Shown: positions 1 through 11,012 of the stretch, piece after piece
Layout of the letters: every line of letters starts with the position of its first letter
How positions within the stretch are numbered: position 1 is the stretch's first letter
DNA from: Nisaea acidiphila
Lineage (GTDB): Bacteria > Pseudomonadota > Alphaproteobacteria > Thalassobaculales > Thalassobaculaceae
Direction of reading: 5' to 3'
Assembly: GCF_024662015.1 (NCBI RefSeq)
Contig: NZ_CP102480.1
Location: 1,460,501-1,524,500, forward strand
DNA length: 64,000 bases
Program-made: the position numbers and the translations under genes
Notes under the pieces: generated by a model
The model's input: the letters and a program-made list of their open reading frames with translations, nothing else
The model's database searches: none
What the model was told of the DNA's origin: nothing

Positions 1-87
1 CGCAAGCCGCGTCCCCTTGCCCGCAGCAAGGATCATCGCGGTTTCCGGGATGGTCGCCTTCTTGGTCTTCAGTCTGGTGAGCAGCAT
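1..87 (-). CDS. murU: Nucleotidyltransferase, N-terminal fragment (MurU-like)
   Basis: Only the first 29 codons lie in the window; the gene continues past the left edge. The translation ends in MILAAGKGTRLA, the nucleotide-binding loop of sugar-1-phosphate nucleotidyltransferases. The start is ATG with GAGGAA upstream. It lies 16 bases downstream of amgK on the same strand. MurU (N-acetylmuramate-1-phosphate uridylyltransferase) is the usual partner of AmgK in the peptidoglycan-recycling route that bypasses de novo UDP-MurNAc synthesis. The family call comes from the motif and the specific name from the neighbour; another NTP-transferase cannot be excluded from 29 residues. Confidence 0.75.
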   Translation of the reverse strand, partial: MLLTRLKTKKATIPETAMILAAGKGTRLA

Positions 88-103
88 GTCGGTGGGAAGT
101 TCC

Positions 104-1141
104 TCAAGCGGCGCGTCCGCCCGGCGGCGGTGTCACGCGGTGATTTTCCGGCACATGTTTTTCAATCCATTCCCGGACAGGCGCAAGAGCCTCGTCGGAG
201 AAATTCTGCAGAGTGAAGCGCCACATCCGGTCGATGAAACGGAGATAGGAGTGATTGCCCAGATGTACGGACTGGCGGGCAAAGCCACCGATATTCTTGA
301 GATGCCGCTGGGCGCCGAGCACGTTGTAAGACCTCAGGAAACCGTCCCTGTCAGTGATCTCCGTTGCCGCACCGAAGAATCGCGCGCGTACTTCGTCCGC
401 CACTTCGTCTGAAACATCTCGCCGACAATCCTGCAGCAGGGAAACGAGGTCGTAACTCGCGGGGCCGATGACGGCATCCTGGAAGTCCAGCAACCCGCAC
501 GCAGCCAGACCCTGCCGGTCCGCAAGCACCATCATATTGTCGACATGGAAATCGCGCAGCACGAGGACTTCCGGGACGGAACGCACCGACGGAAGGACGC
601 TCCGCCATGCCTCTGCATAAGCCTCACGCGCATCGTCACCGATGGGCAGACCGAGACCTCGCCGGAGATACCAATCGACGAACCTCATGGCCTCGTCGAG
701 CAGCTTCTCGTCGCTATAGGCGGGAACGCGATCTCTGATACCCGAAATGTCGCGCTGCACCAGGTCTCCGAGCACATCCCCGGCGAGTCTGTACAGCTCG
801 CCCTCGCTATAGCCGGCTTCGAGCGCCCGGGTAAAGGTCAGGTCCCCCATATCCTCGAGCAGCAGAAAGCCGGCAGTACGATCCTCCGCCTCAATCCGCG
901 GCACGCTGTAGCCAAAGCCGGTCAGGATGCCTGCAATCTCGACGAACGGGCCGACATCCTCCTTGTCCGGCGGCGCATCCATGACAATGGCCGCGCGCCC
1001 ATCAGCACGGGTCAGGCGGAAATAGCGGCGGAAGGAAGCATCTGCCGCGAAAGCGATCTCCGTCGCGTCCCGCCAGCCTGCTTTTTGCCAGAATTTCCGG
1101 CGTGCGGGCGCACGCGGATCCGATTGGATTTTGTCACTCAT
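104..1141 (-). CDS. amgK: Amino-sugar kinase AmgK (APH-fold phosphotransferase)
   Basis: A 345-residue aminoglycoside-phosphotransferase-fold protein. The catalytic loop LRDFHVDNMM and the metal-binding LLDFQDAVIGPASYDL are intact. AmgK phosphorylates the anomeric position of N-acetylmuramate (and GlcNAc), and MurU then makes UDP-MurNAc, so cell-wall sugars are recycled in the cytoplasm. I chose the ATG at 1141 because it overlaps the tsaE stop in the arrangement ATGA; a start 9 bases upstream is also possible. The order tsaE-amgK-murU supports the specific name over a generic phosphotransferase. Confidence 0.88.
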   Translation of the reverse strand: MSDKIQSDPRAPARRKFWQKAGWRDATEIAFAADASFRRYFRLTRADGRAAIVMDAPPDKEDVGPFVEIAGILTGFGYSVPRIEAEDRTAGFLLLEDMGDLTFTRALEAGYSEGELYRLAGDVLGDLVQRDISGIRDRVPAYSDEKLLDEAMRFVDWYLRRGLGLPIGDDAREAYAEAWRSVLPSVRSVPEVLVLRDFHVDNMMVLADRQGLAACGLLDFQDAVIGPASYDLVSLLQDCRRDVSDEVADEVRARFFGAATEITDRDGFLRSYNVLGAQRHLKNIGGFARQSVHLGNHSYLRFIDRMWRFTLQNFSDEALAPVREWIEKHVPENHRVTPPPGGRAA

Positions 1142-1671
1142 TCTATCCACACGACGTCGAAAACAGCTTCGTCAAAAGCCTCTTCATAGTCCGGCCGAAG
1201 CCGTTCCGGAAGAGAGAGGGCGACCGCGCGCTCGCCGTCTTCCGCCGGATCTCCATCGCATATCTCGAAATGCAGCACCACCGCATCCGGTGGCGCGAAA
1301 CTTCCGAGCCGGTCCGGCCATTCCACAAGACAGATCGCCGTCTCGAAGGCCTCGTCCAGTCCGAGTTCCAGGATCTCGTCCGGGTCGCCGATCCGATAGA
1401 GATCGGCATGCCAAATCTCGACCTCCTGCCCACCTTTATCAAAGGGGCCATATTGCTGTACCAGCGTGAAAGTGGGACTCGGGACTTCCTCGTCGTCCCC
1501 AAGCAGGTAGCGGATGAACGCTCGGGCGAAGGTGGACTTGCCGGCGCCGAGACCGCCCGAAAGCAGGAAACAGGAGCCGGGGCCGGCGAGGTCGGCGCAG
1601 ATCCAGGCAAGCGCTTCCGTCTCCTCCTGGCCAGCGATATGGAGGCCTGCGGCCGCAAGTGATTCGCTCAC
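1138..1671 (-). CDS. tsaE: tRNA t6A biosynthesis ATPase TsaE
   Basis: TsaE is the P-loop ATPase that works with TsaB and TsaD to add threonylcarbamoyl to A37 of ANN-decoding tRNAs. A Walker A motif GGLGAGKST and the family signatures SPTFTLVQQY and WHADLYR are visible. I chose a GTG start at 1671 because it overlaps the upstream kinase stop (1668-1670) as GTGA. A longer reading from 1746 would overlap that kinase by about 80 bases and adds a low-complexity head. The resulting 177 residues are slightly longer than typical TsaE (about 150). The gene is probably translationally coupled to both neighbours. Confidence 0.9.
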   Translation of the reverse strand: MSESLAAAGLHIAGQEETEALAWICADLAGPGSCFLLSGGLGAGKSTFARAFIRYLLGDDEEVPSPTFTLVQQYGPFDKGGQEVEIWHADLYRIGDPDEILELGLDEAFETAICLVEWPDRLGSFAPPDAVVLHFEICDGDPAEDGERAVALSLPERLRPDYEEAFDEAVFDVVWIE

Positions 1672-4154
1672 AGCGAGAGCTCGTTCGCGAAGGTCGGATT
1701 GGCGTCCGGCAGCACCGCACGGAGCGGGAGCAGGCATTTGATGCAAAGCCCCTCGTTATCGACTTGTTCGAGCGACAGGGCACCGCCGTGCAGTTCCACA
1801 AGCCGACGGACGAGCGGCAGGGCAAGGTCCGGCCCCTGAGACCTGGATCCGCGCTCTACGCCGGAGAAGACCTCGAACAGCATGGTGCGCAATTCCTCGG
1901 GCACGCCATGGCCGCCCTCAAGGATCAGGAACTCGAGATGCTCGCCGTCTTCCCTGATTCTCAACGTGATGTTTTCTTCCGCTTCGGTGAACTGGAGCGC
2001 GCTCGAAATCAGGTTGAAGAGAATCTGGCGCAGACGGCGGTCGTCCGCTTCGATCGTACTGACGTTGTCCGCGATCTCGATTCCGATCTCAACGCCCTGC
2101 ATCCGCGCCCGTTCCTCGACGAGCGTGACGGCAGCACTTACCACTTCGCGGACATCGAGTTCCTTTGTGTCCAGGGTAAGGTAGCCGGCCTCGATCGACG
2201 CCAGGTCAATGATGTTGCCGATCAAGGAGGAGAGCCGTCCCGACGACTCGAGTATAGCCTTCAGGTACTCGCTCTGCCGTTCACTGACATCGCCGACATA
2301 CCCGTTGTCGAGCATCTCGGCAAAACCGATGATCGCGTTCAACGGCGTTCGCAGTTCGTAGGACACATTGGCGATGAACTCGCTCTTCAGCCGGTCGGCC
2401 GTTTCCAGAGCTTCGTTCCGGTCCTGCAGGGCGCGCTGCACGTTCAGCGTGTCGGTAACATCGAGAAAGTTGACCAGCGTTGCCCCGTCAGGCAGCGGGA
2501 CGAAGGAATAGTCCAGCGCCGTTCCGTCCGGACGTTCGGTCCGACCGTGCTCCGCATCCCGGTCGGCGAACCGTGCTGCGAATTCCTGCTTGTAGTTCTC
2601 CCAGACCGCCTCCTCGACGGGCGGGAACAGCGGCCGCATCGCCTCGAGTACGTCGGAGACATGCAGCGACTGCTCGTGGAAATCCGGATCGAGATCCCAC
2701 ATTCGCTGGAAAGTCGGGTTGGAGAGCGTCATGCGGCCATCCGCCCCGAACACCACGACCCCTTCGGCCAGGTTGTCGATGGTCTCGCGCTGCACTTCGT
2801 TCAGGGTGTTATAACTGCGTTCCAATGCGAGACGGTCGGTCACATCCTCGAAGGTCAGGAAGAGCCCACCGAAGGGGTGCGGCATCACCACCATGCGCAA
2901 TGTGCGGTCGTCCGGCAGGAAGAAAAAATCTTCCAGCGGGTCGATCAGGCGGGTGAAGAGACCGTTCCAGTGGTCCCGGTAGGCCCGGAAGTCCGACTGT
3001 TCCGGTAGCCGCCGAAGCTCGCGCAGGAGCTCAAGGAACTCCGTGATGGTCGGATCCGCATCGAGCTGGGAGGGATCGACCTGCCAGAGGTCCGCGAAAG
3101 CGCTGTTGAAGAATTTGAGGCGCTTGTCCGGCCCGAAGATGGCAATCGCCGTGGAAAGGCCTTCCAGCACGTCCTCATGCGCCGCAATATGCCGGGCGAT
3201 CTCGGCCTGCGCCTCCTCGAGCGACGTCACGTCGATGGCCCAACCGACCGTCCCCCGTCCGTCGGGGCTCGGCGCTTCGGTCACCTCGTAAAGGCGACGC
3301 TCTCCGTCAACGACAATGAAGCGACTCTCCGAAAACGGCGCTCCGAGACGGCGCGTGCGGCGTGAGGTATCGCGTGCGGATTCCGAGTCTAGATCGATCA
3401 CATCGGCCGCGATATTCGCGAATCGGACCCGCATGTCCTCGTCCCGTTGCCAGAACGGGATGGTCTGAAGGTTCACGGCGGCGAGCAGATCTTCCGTCTT
3501 GCGACGCCACTTCCGGCTGTCGTCCTCCGCCCCGTCTCGCGCCGAAACCTCTTCGGAGATATCTACGACGGAGAGCGCCGCGCGGCGCAGAGCCCTCTCA
3601 CCGGCGGGGATCGGAATCCCCGAAACGCGGACTATGCGAGCACCGTTGCGAATCCCGGACTCGAAACGAAACGCCTTGCCTTCCGCCATCAGCCGCGTAA
3701 CGGCAGTCACAAAACGGGCGCTCGCCCCACCGGTCAGAAGTTCCGAGATCGAATCTATCGACCCTAGTTTGTCGATATCGGCACGCAGCAGAGATCCGAC
3801 TTCCGGGCTGACGTAGCGCAGCGCCGAACCGTCACCTGCGCCGTCCGTCGCGACCAGCCCGATCAGCCCGACTCCCTGGCTCCCGAGAGCGGTGTCGCGA
3901 CCGTCGAGCCGGCCGGTCAGTGTCTCCAGGTCGGCGCACAATCCGGCAATGCGCTGTTTGTAGACGTACTGCATGACCGCTAGGCCGACGGCCAGGGCAA
4001 AGAGAAAAGCAAGTGCGACCGAAGTCAGGGGAACCGAAGCGATGCTGTTCGAGAGGCTATCGACCATGCCGTCTGCCGCGCGCGCTTCCGGAACCCGGAC
4101 AGCGAGACCGGCAAGACTGCCGAGGATAACGGAAAGGATCGCGTGCCTCTTCAT
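1668..4154 (-). CDS. divL: DivL-like PAS sensor pseudokinase with Tyr at the H-box
   Basis: An 828-residue protein with a signal/first hydrophobic segment (residues 1-26), a transmembrane helix near 41-64, several PAS-like segments (about 90-200, 225-310, 325-440, 455-570) and a C-terminal HisKA-HATPase module. The H-box reads NVSYELRTPLN, so the phospho-accepting His is Tyr599 (codon TAC at 2358-2360). Tyr at this site is the hallmark of Caulobacter DivL, which controls the CckA-CtrA pathway at the cell pole. The ATP lid is also degenerate: Ser718 stands where the N-box Asn is expected, and the G2 box reads GPDLALPL. It is first in a tightly packed run with tsaE and amgK. The DivL call is strong from the Tyr and the architecture; signalling partners are inferred. 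Confidence 0.85.
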   Translation of the reverse strand: MKRHAILSVILGSLAGLAVRVPEARAADGMVDSLSNSIASVPLTSVALAFLFALAVGLAVMQYVYKQRIAGLCADLETLTGRLDGRDTALGSQGVGLIGLVATDGAGDGSALRYVSPEVGSLLRADIDKLGSIDSISELLTGGASARFVTAVTRLMAEGKAFRFESGIRNGARIVRVSGIPIPAGERALRRAALSVVDISEEVSARDGAEDDSRKWRRKTEDLLAAVNLQTIPFWQRDEDMRVRFANIAADVIDLDSESARDTSRRTRRLGAPFSESRFIVVDGERRLYEVTEAPSPDGRGTVGWAIDVTSLEEAQAEIARHIAAHEDVLEGLSTAIAIFGPDKRLKFFNSAFADLWQVDPSQLDADPTITEFLELLRELRRLPEQSDFRAYRDHWNGLFTRLIDPLEDFFFLPDDRTLRMVVMPHPFGGLFLTFEDVTDRLALERSYNTLNEVQRETIDNLAEGVVVFGADGRMTLSNPTFQRMWDLDPDFHEQSLHVSDVLEAMRPLFPPVEEAVWENYKQEFAARFADRDAEHGRTERPDGTALDYSFVPLPDGATLVNFLDVTDTLNVQRALQDRNEALETADRLKSEFIANVSYELRTPLNAIIGFAEMLDNGYVGDVSERQSEYLKAILESSGRLSSLIGNIIDLASIEAGYLTLDTKELDVREVVSAAVTLVEERARMQGVEIGIEIADNVSTIEADDRRLRQILFNLISSALQFTEAEENITLRIREDGEHLEFLILEGGHGVPEELRTMLFEVFSGVERGSRSQGPDLALPLVRRLVELHGGALSLEQVDNEGLCIKCLLPLRAVLPDANPTFANELSL

Positions 4155-4205
4155 AACCTCACGTTACGCGCCCGGCGGACTCGGCTCAAGCAAAGACACC
4201 CGAGC

Positions 4206-4886
4206 TTATCGATTGTTCCCAAAGAGAAAACTGTAAGCGGTCTGGTCCAGGCCGACGGCCGGAAGGCCGGCTTCCGTCAATACGTCCTCCAGCCGCGCGT
4301 TGGCTTCGCGTATTGATGTCTCGGTGGCCCCGTCGAGCAGGACAATCCACTCCGGGGTTTGCCCGGGCGGAACCGGTTTTCCCTGGGCCTTCAGGCCCGT
4401 GTTGGAAACCTCGATATCGTTTTCCGCCAGGCAGCCCCCCAGCATCTCCGGCATGGCAGAGAGCTCCGGCAGGAGTGTGTCGGCCAGGAGGGCCCGGAGC
4501 TTTTCCATGAGACCGGCTTCCGGGAAGAACCGCGTCACGCCCAGCCAGCCTGTGAATCCGTGGGTCTTGTCGACTGTGATCGAGGCGGTCAGCCGGTCAA
4601 ATTTGGTGAATCCCGCCATGACCTTCTGGCTCCACTCGCTCTGGACTGCCAGCCGCGCCATGTAATCCGGGTCTGCCAGATCTTCCACTTTCGTCGTCTC
4701 GTAGCTGGCGAAGTATTTCACCCGCGCTTCCGGGTCGACCGCCACATATCGCCGAGCCCTGTGAAAGCCGGGCATCCAGACCCGTTCGTCGATATGCTCC
4801 CGATTGTACCACTCGTTGAACTCCGCCTCGTCCTCCGGTGCGACCTCGGTGAAGGTCATCAGCATGCCGGTTCCGTACAAAGCCAT
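4206..4886 (-). CDS. DUF4286-like protein, function unknown
   Basis: A 226-residue soluble protein without signal peptide or membrane helix. The N-terminal stretch FNEWYNREHIDERVWMPGF followed by RARRYVA resembles DUF4286, a small dimeric alpha-beta barrel family. The C-terminal half appears to repeat a similar fold, with a conserved-looking WIVLLDG strand. No catalytic residues can be assigned. A good ribosome site (GAGGAG) precedes the ATG at 4886. It sits 29 bases downstream of the decarboxylase gene on the same strand, so the two are probably co-transcribed, which hints at a role in amine or amino-acid metabolism. That role is inference only. Confidence 0.7.
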   Translation of the reverse strand: MALYGTGMLMTFTEVAPEDEAEFNEWYNREHIDERVWMPGFHRARRYVAVDPEARVKYFASYETTKVEDLADPDYMARLAVQSEWSQKVMAGFTKFDRLTASITVDKTHGFTGWLGVTRFFPEAGLMEKLRALLADTLLPELSAMPEMLGGCLAENDIEVSNTGLKAQGKPVPPGQTPEWIVLLDGATETSIREANARLEDVLTEAGLPAVGLDQTAYSFLFGNNR

Positions 4887-4915
4887 GAAAACACGCTCCT
4901 CTGATTGGCGTTCGT

Positions 4916-6358
4916 TCAGTCGGCGGCGAGGATCGCCGCACTATCGAGATTGCGGGCGATCTCCTTCACCACGTCCCAGCCCTCGGCGACATGGCGGTGT
5001 TCGGTATTGGTCTGGCCGATCGAGAACCGGATCGCGGCCTGCCCCCGCACCTTATTCTGCGTCAGGTAGATCCGACCGTCGTCATTAATGCGCTCCAGCA
5101 ACACGGCGTTGATGCGGTCGAGCCCCTCGCCCTCACGGACATCTTTGGGCCGGTAGCGGAAGTTGATAAGCGCAAGGGAACGCGGCGCGACGATCTCGAA
5201 GTCCGGCTCGGCCGCTATCCAACGCTCCAGTTCCGCTGCCAGATCGATGTGGCTCCGGACGATCCGGCGGAGTCCGTCAGCACCGTAGGAGCGGATAACC
5301 ATCCAGAGTTTCAATGCACGGAAACGCCTGCCAAGCGGAACGCTCCAGTCGCGGTAATCGATGATCTTCCCCTGTTCCCGGCTCTTCAGGAATTCGGGGA
5401 GAATCGACAGTGTGCGAACCAGCGCATTCGGATCCCGAACATAATGGGCGGAACAATCGAAATTCGTCAGCATCCACTTGTGCGGATTGAAGACCAGACT
5501 GTCGGCATATTCGATCCCATCCAGCATCCAGCGCTGCTCCGGCAGCAGCCAGGCGGTGCCGGCCCAAGCGGCATCGACGTGGAGAAAGATATCATGTCGC
5601 TCGCAGATCTCCCCGATCGCCCTGAGTGGGTCAACCGCGCCGACACCGGTCGCGCCGACAGAGGCTACCACACAGGTCGGAACGCAACCGGCGGCGATAT
5701 CGGCCTCGATCTGCGCTTCGAGAAGTTCGGGACGGAGAGCAAAACTCTCGTCGACATCGATGGCGCGCAGGTTTTCGCGCCCGAGACCGATGATCTTGAC
5801 GTTCTTCTCCGTCGCCGAGTGGGTCTGGTTCGAGGTGTAGACAGTGAGCTTAGGCTGCGCACCCAGTCCTTTCTCGTTCGCTTGCCATTCCGTCGCTTTC
5901 TCCCGTGCGGTCAGCAAGGCACAGAGGATGGCACCCGACGCCGAATCCTGAATCACGCCGGTCAATCCGGCCGGAAGCCCCGTCATCTGCCGAAGCCAGT
6001 CCAGCACCTTTGTTTCCATCTCGGTCGCAGCCGGGCTGGTCTGCCAGAGCATGCATTGCGCGCCCAAGGTCGCTGTCAGCATTTCCGCAAGAACCGACGG
6101 CGGGGAGCTGTTGGCCGGGAAATAGGCAAAGAATCGAGGGTGCTGCCAGTGGGTGATGCCGGGCATCACATCCGTTTTGAAGTCCTCGAAGATCCGGTCC
6201 ATCGGCTCGCCCTCGGCGGGAGGAGCGTCGGGCAGCGTCGCCGCAATCTCGCCCGGAGCCGTCTGGGCCCTGACGGGATACTGTTCGACCGTTTCCATGT
6301 AATCCGCCATCCAGTCGACGAGTTCGTGAGCATGGCGGCGGAAATCTTCAGGGGTCAT
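4916..6358 (-). CDS. PLP-dependent aromatic/group II amino acid decarboxylase
   Basis: A 480-residue group II pyridoxal-phosphate decarboxylase. The N-terminal swap segment begins MTPEDFRRHAHELVDWMADY, typical of aromatic-L-amino-acid decarboxylases. PLP contacts are visible: His180 in SNQTHSATEK, Asp262 in HVDAAWAG and the Schiff-base Lys294 in NPHKWMLTNFDC. Members convert tryptophan, tyrosine, DOPA, phenylalanine or related acids to amines and CO2. The length matches the family. Substrate cannot be read from the sequence. The downstream DUF4286-like gene is likely in the same transcript. Confidence 0.9.
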   Translation of the reverse strand: MTPEDFRRHAHELVDWMADYMETVEQYPVRAQTAPGEIAATLPDAPPAEGEPMDRIFEDFKTDVMPGITHWQHPRFFAYFPANSSPPSVLAEMLTATLGAQCMLWQTSPAATEMETKVLDWLRQMTGLPAGLTGVIQDSASGAILCALLTAREKATEWQANEKGLGAQPKLTVYTSNQTHSATEKNVKIIGLGRENLRAIDVDESFALRPELLEAQIEADIAAGCVPTCVVASVGATGVGAVDPLRAIGEICERHDIFLHVDAAWAGTAWLLPEQRWMLDGIEYADSLVFNPHKWMLTNFDCSAHYVRDPNALVRTLSILPEFLKSREQGKIIDYRDWSVPLGRRFRALKLWMVIRSYGADGLRRIVRSHIDLAAELERWIAAEPDFEIVAPRSLALINFRYRPKDVREGEGLDRINAVLLERINDDGRIYLTQNKVRGQAAIRFSIGQTNTEHRHVAEGWDVVKEIARNLDSAAILAAD

Positions 6359-6589
6359 CGTTCGAACGGGAGGGTGGTTGCGGACCCGCAGAGATTAGTC
6401 CGTTCGCGGAGGTCGTGTCATCGCCCCTCTCGAAGAAACACGTTCAATAACTTAACAAAATTTTAGCAAAAACCTCCCTACAATCGGCGCCAAGCGTTGG
6501 GTTCCGGCTATTCTGCTGAATAAGTCCACTCTCCACGGGACCGTCTGTTCGTGGGTTCCAGCGCGGCAAGACCGGAGATCTCTGTCCGC

Positions 6590-7057
6590 ATGATGAACAC
6601 CGCTTTCATAGAACTTGCAGCCAACAAACATCGCGACGAGATGAATTTCCGCGCGCTCAGTCTCCTTGCCTATTGGTACAGCGCCTGCGGGGATCGTTCC
6701 GTGCCCGACCGGCATGCTTTCGATCCGATAGCACTCAGGGACTGGCTTGGTTTCATCAGCATCTACGAGCACGCCCCCACTCTGTCCGATTTCACCAACA
6801 GGCTGGAAGGCACGCTGATCTCGGATATGACCGGGCAGGACTGGACCGGGCAGAAGGCGTCCGATGTCGACCGCTCCTTCGGGTCGAAATTCGGGGACGA
6901 ACTGTCGGAGGTACTGGAAACCTGCACCCCCTCGATCGATATCGTTCCGATCTTCCAGAAACGCTACCGGACCGCCACGAAAATCCTGATGCCGGTCGCG
7001 GGCAAGGGGAACGACAAGGCGAGCCAGGTATTTCTCGCAATGTTCCCGAACTGGTGA
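6590..7057 (+). CDS. PAS_5-family solo PAS protein
   Basis: A small protein (155 residues from the ATG at 6590) made of one PAS-like domain of the alphaproteobacterial PAS_5 type: the pattern YWYSACGDRSVPDR, then FDPIALRDWLGFISIYE, is characteristic. There is no output domain, so it probably acts by protein-protein contact or binds a ligand alone. The start is uncertain: a GTG at 6551 is in frame, but GGAG at 6574-6577 favours the ATGs at 6590/6593. It stands alone between the minus-strand decarboxylase and queG. A related solo PAS protein lies at 36528-36998. Confidence 0.75.
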   Translation: MMNTAFIELAANKHRDEMNFRALSLLAYWYSACGDRSVPDRHAFDPIALRDWLGFISIYEHAPTLSDFTNRLEGTLISDMTGQDWTGQKASDVDRSFGSKFGDELSEVLETCTPSIDIVPIFQKRYRTATKILMPVAGKGNDKASQVFLAMFPNW

Positions 7058-7086
7058 ACCCAGCCTGTTAATTGCGCAGCTCCGCG

Positions 7087-8229
7087 CTAGCGGGGCACGC
7101 TCTGTTCTTCGCCCCATTCCCGGCGCACCGTCGGATCTTCTTCGGCGCCCCAAAACTCACCCCTCAAGCCTGAGAAACCGTCCGCCGGAAGCAGCTTCTT
7201 CGAGGCCCAGGCGGCCATCGCCCGCACCAGCGGTGACGGGTCACTCAGGAGCGGGCGGATGCCGGAGATCATGTTTGTGTCGCCGCTGTTCCCGCAAGCA
7301 ATCAGCACGTTGCGCAAGAACCGGTCGCGCCCGATCCGTTTGACCGGCGAGCCGCTGAAACGCGCCCGGAAACCGGCATCGTCCAGCTCCAGAAATTCGT
7401 CGAGCGGCGGCAGTTCCAAATCGTCTCGCGCGGCGAAAGCCGCCTCCGAAGCCTGTTCAGCGAACTTGTTCCACGGGCAGACCGCAAGGCAATCGTCGCA
7501 GCCATAGATCCGGTTGCCCATCGCCTCCCGGAAATCTGCAGGGATGTGCCCTTTATGCTCGATCGTCAGGTATGAGATGCAGCGCCTGGCATCGAGCGCG
7601 TACGGACGGGGAAAGGCGTCTGTCGGGCAGATATCGAGGCAGCGGGTACAATTGCCGCAATGATCGCTTTCGGCCACGTCCGGCGTCAATTGCATGTCTG
7701 TGAAGACCTCGCCGAGAAAGACCCAGGAACCGTGCTCGCGGGAGACCATGTTGGTGTGCTTGCCCTGCCAGCCGAGCCCGGCTCGCGCCGCCAGCGGCTT
7801 CTCCAGCACGGGCGCGGTATCGACGAAGACCTTCACCTGGCAGCCATATTGCTCGACCATCCAGCGCGCGAGCCGTTTCAGGCGCTTCTTGATCAGGTCG
7901 TGATAATCTTTGTTGCGGGCATAGACGGAGATATTCGCCCGGTCCCGGGCATCGAGATTCTCCATCGGATCGTGATCCGGACCGTAATTCTGCGTCAGCA
8001 CGACGACCGAGCGCGCGCCGTCCCAAATCGCCTTCGGCGCGATGCGGCGCTCCAGATGGGTTTCCATCCAGGCCATGTCGCCATGTTCGCCACCCGAGAC
8101 GAATTCGCGGAGTCGGTCCTGTTCGCGAGTGCCGACCTCGGCGCGGGTAATGCCGGCAGCGGAGAACCCGATGGCGGCCGCTTCGTCCTTGATGCGCTGC
8201 TCTGGCTTGATCCGCCGTTCCGGCTCCAT
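7087..8229 (-). CDS. queG: Epoxyqueuosine reductase QueG
   Basis: QueG carries out the last step of queuosine synthesis, reducing epoxyqueuosine at tRNA position 34 with a cobalamin and two 4Fe-4S clusters. Two ferredoxin-like cysteine motifs are seen, CGNCTRCLDICP and CDDCLAVCPW, and the C-terminus has a HEAT-like tail. The ATG at 8229 is preceded by GGAG and lies 10 bases past the tgt stop; a longer in-frame reading to 8292 would intrude into tgt. At 380 residues it matches the family. It is last in the transporter-queA-tgt-queG operon. Confidence 0.94.
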   Translation of the reverse strand: MEPERRIKPEQRIKDEAAAIGFSAAGITRAEVGTREQDRLREFVSGGEHGDMAWMETHLERRIAPKAIWDGARSVVVLTQNYGPDHDPMENLDARDRANISVYARNKDYHDLIKKRLKRLARWMVEQYGCQVKVFVDTAPVLEKPLAARAGLGWQGKHTNMVSREHGSWVFLGEVFTDMQLTPDVAESDHCGNCTRCLDICPTDAFPRPYALDARRCISYLTIEHKGHIPADFREAMGNRIYGCDDCLAVCPWNKFAEQASEAAFAARDDLELPPLDEFLELDDAGFRARFSGSPVKRIGRDRFLRNVLIACGNSGDTNMISGIRPLLSDPSPLVRAMAAWASKKLLPADGFSGLRGEFWGAEEDPTVRREWGEEQSVPR

Positions 8230-8239
8230 CCGCGCTCCG

Positions 8240-10404
<2,165 letters not shown>

Positions 10405-10413
10405 GGGGCGTTG

Positions 10414-10989
10414 TTACCCGGCGGCGTCCGCCGCCGGTTCCGCTCGCTGGAAACGTTGCGGCAGGACGGCGATGAAGGCCCGGAACGGAACCAGCAGAAC
10501 CGCGGCCATCGCAAGCTTGGCGCCGTAGTCGCCGATCGCCCAGGTCACCCATGGCAGCCCGGTCGCATAGAAGGCCAGAGAGAAAAAGAGTGCGGTGTCC
10601 AGCGCCGACGACAGCAGCGAGGAGACCAGCGGCGCCTTCCACCAGCTCTGGCGGCGCATCTTGTCGAACACCCAGATATCGAGCAGCTGCGCAGCCAGGA
10701 AGGCGGTGCCGGAGGCGAGCGCGATGCGCTGGTCGGCGAACCAGAGCGACAGGGCCACGCCGAGCGCAAAGCCCGCATAGACGACCTTGCGGGCCGGGCC
10801 CGGGCCAAAGATCCGGTTCACCAAATCGGTGACGAGAAAGGCGATCGGATAGGTCAGCGCGCCCCAGGTCAGCCAGTCATTGATCGGATAATTCACCGCG
10901 ATATTGGAGACCAGGACGACGATGCCCATCGCGGTCATGCCCGCGATCAGACCGGCGCGGCCGAAAACCGCAGCTTCGGAAGTGCTCAT
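10414..10989 (-). CDS. Queuosine precursor transporter (YhhQ/VUT family)
   Basis: A 191-residue polytopic membrane protein with about six helices and family signatures VSNIAVNYPI, PIAFLVTDLVNRIFG and WVFDKMRR. The YhhQ/QPTR family imports preQ0 or preQ1 for queuosine synthesis. Its place as first gene of an operon with queA, tgt and queG fits that role and suggests salvage rather than only de novo supply. AAGGAG precedes the ATG at 10989. A longer in-frame reading to 11151 is rejected because it runs through the structured leader. Control is likely through that leader (11013-11071). Confidence 0.9.
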   Translation of the reverse strand: MSTSEAAVFGRAGLIAGMTAMGIVVLVSNIAVNYPINDWLTWGALTYPIAFLVTDLVNRIFGPGPARKVVYAGFALGVALSLWFADQRIALASGTAFLAAQLLDIWVFDKMRRQSWWKAPLVSSLLSSALDTALFFSLAFYATGLPWVTWAIGDYGAKLAMAAVLLVPFRAFIAVLPQRFQRAEPAADAAG

Positions 10990-11012
10990 GGATGAGCTCC
11001 TTTTCTGTTCCC

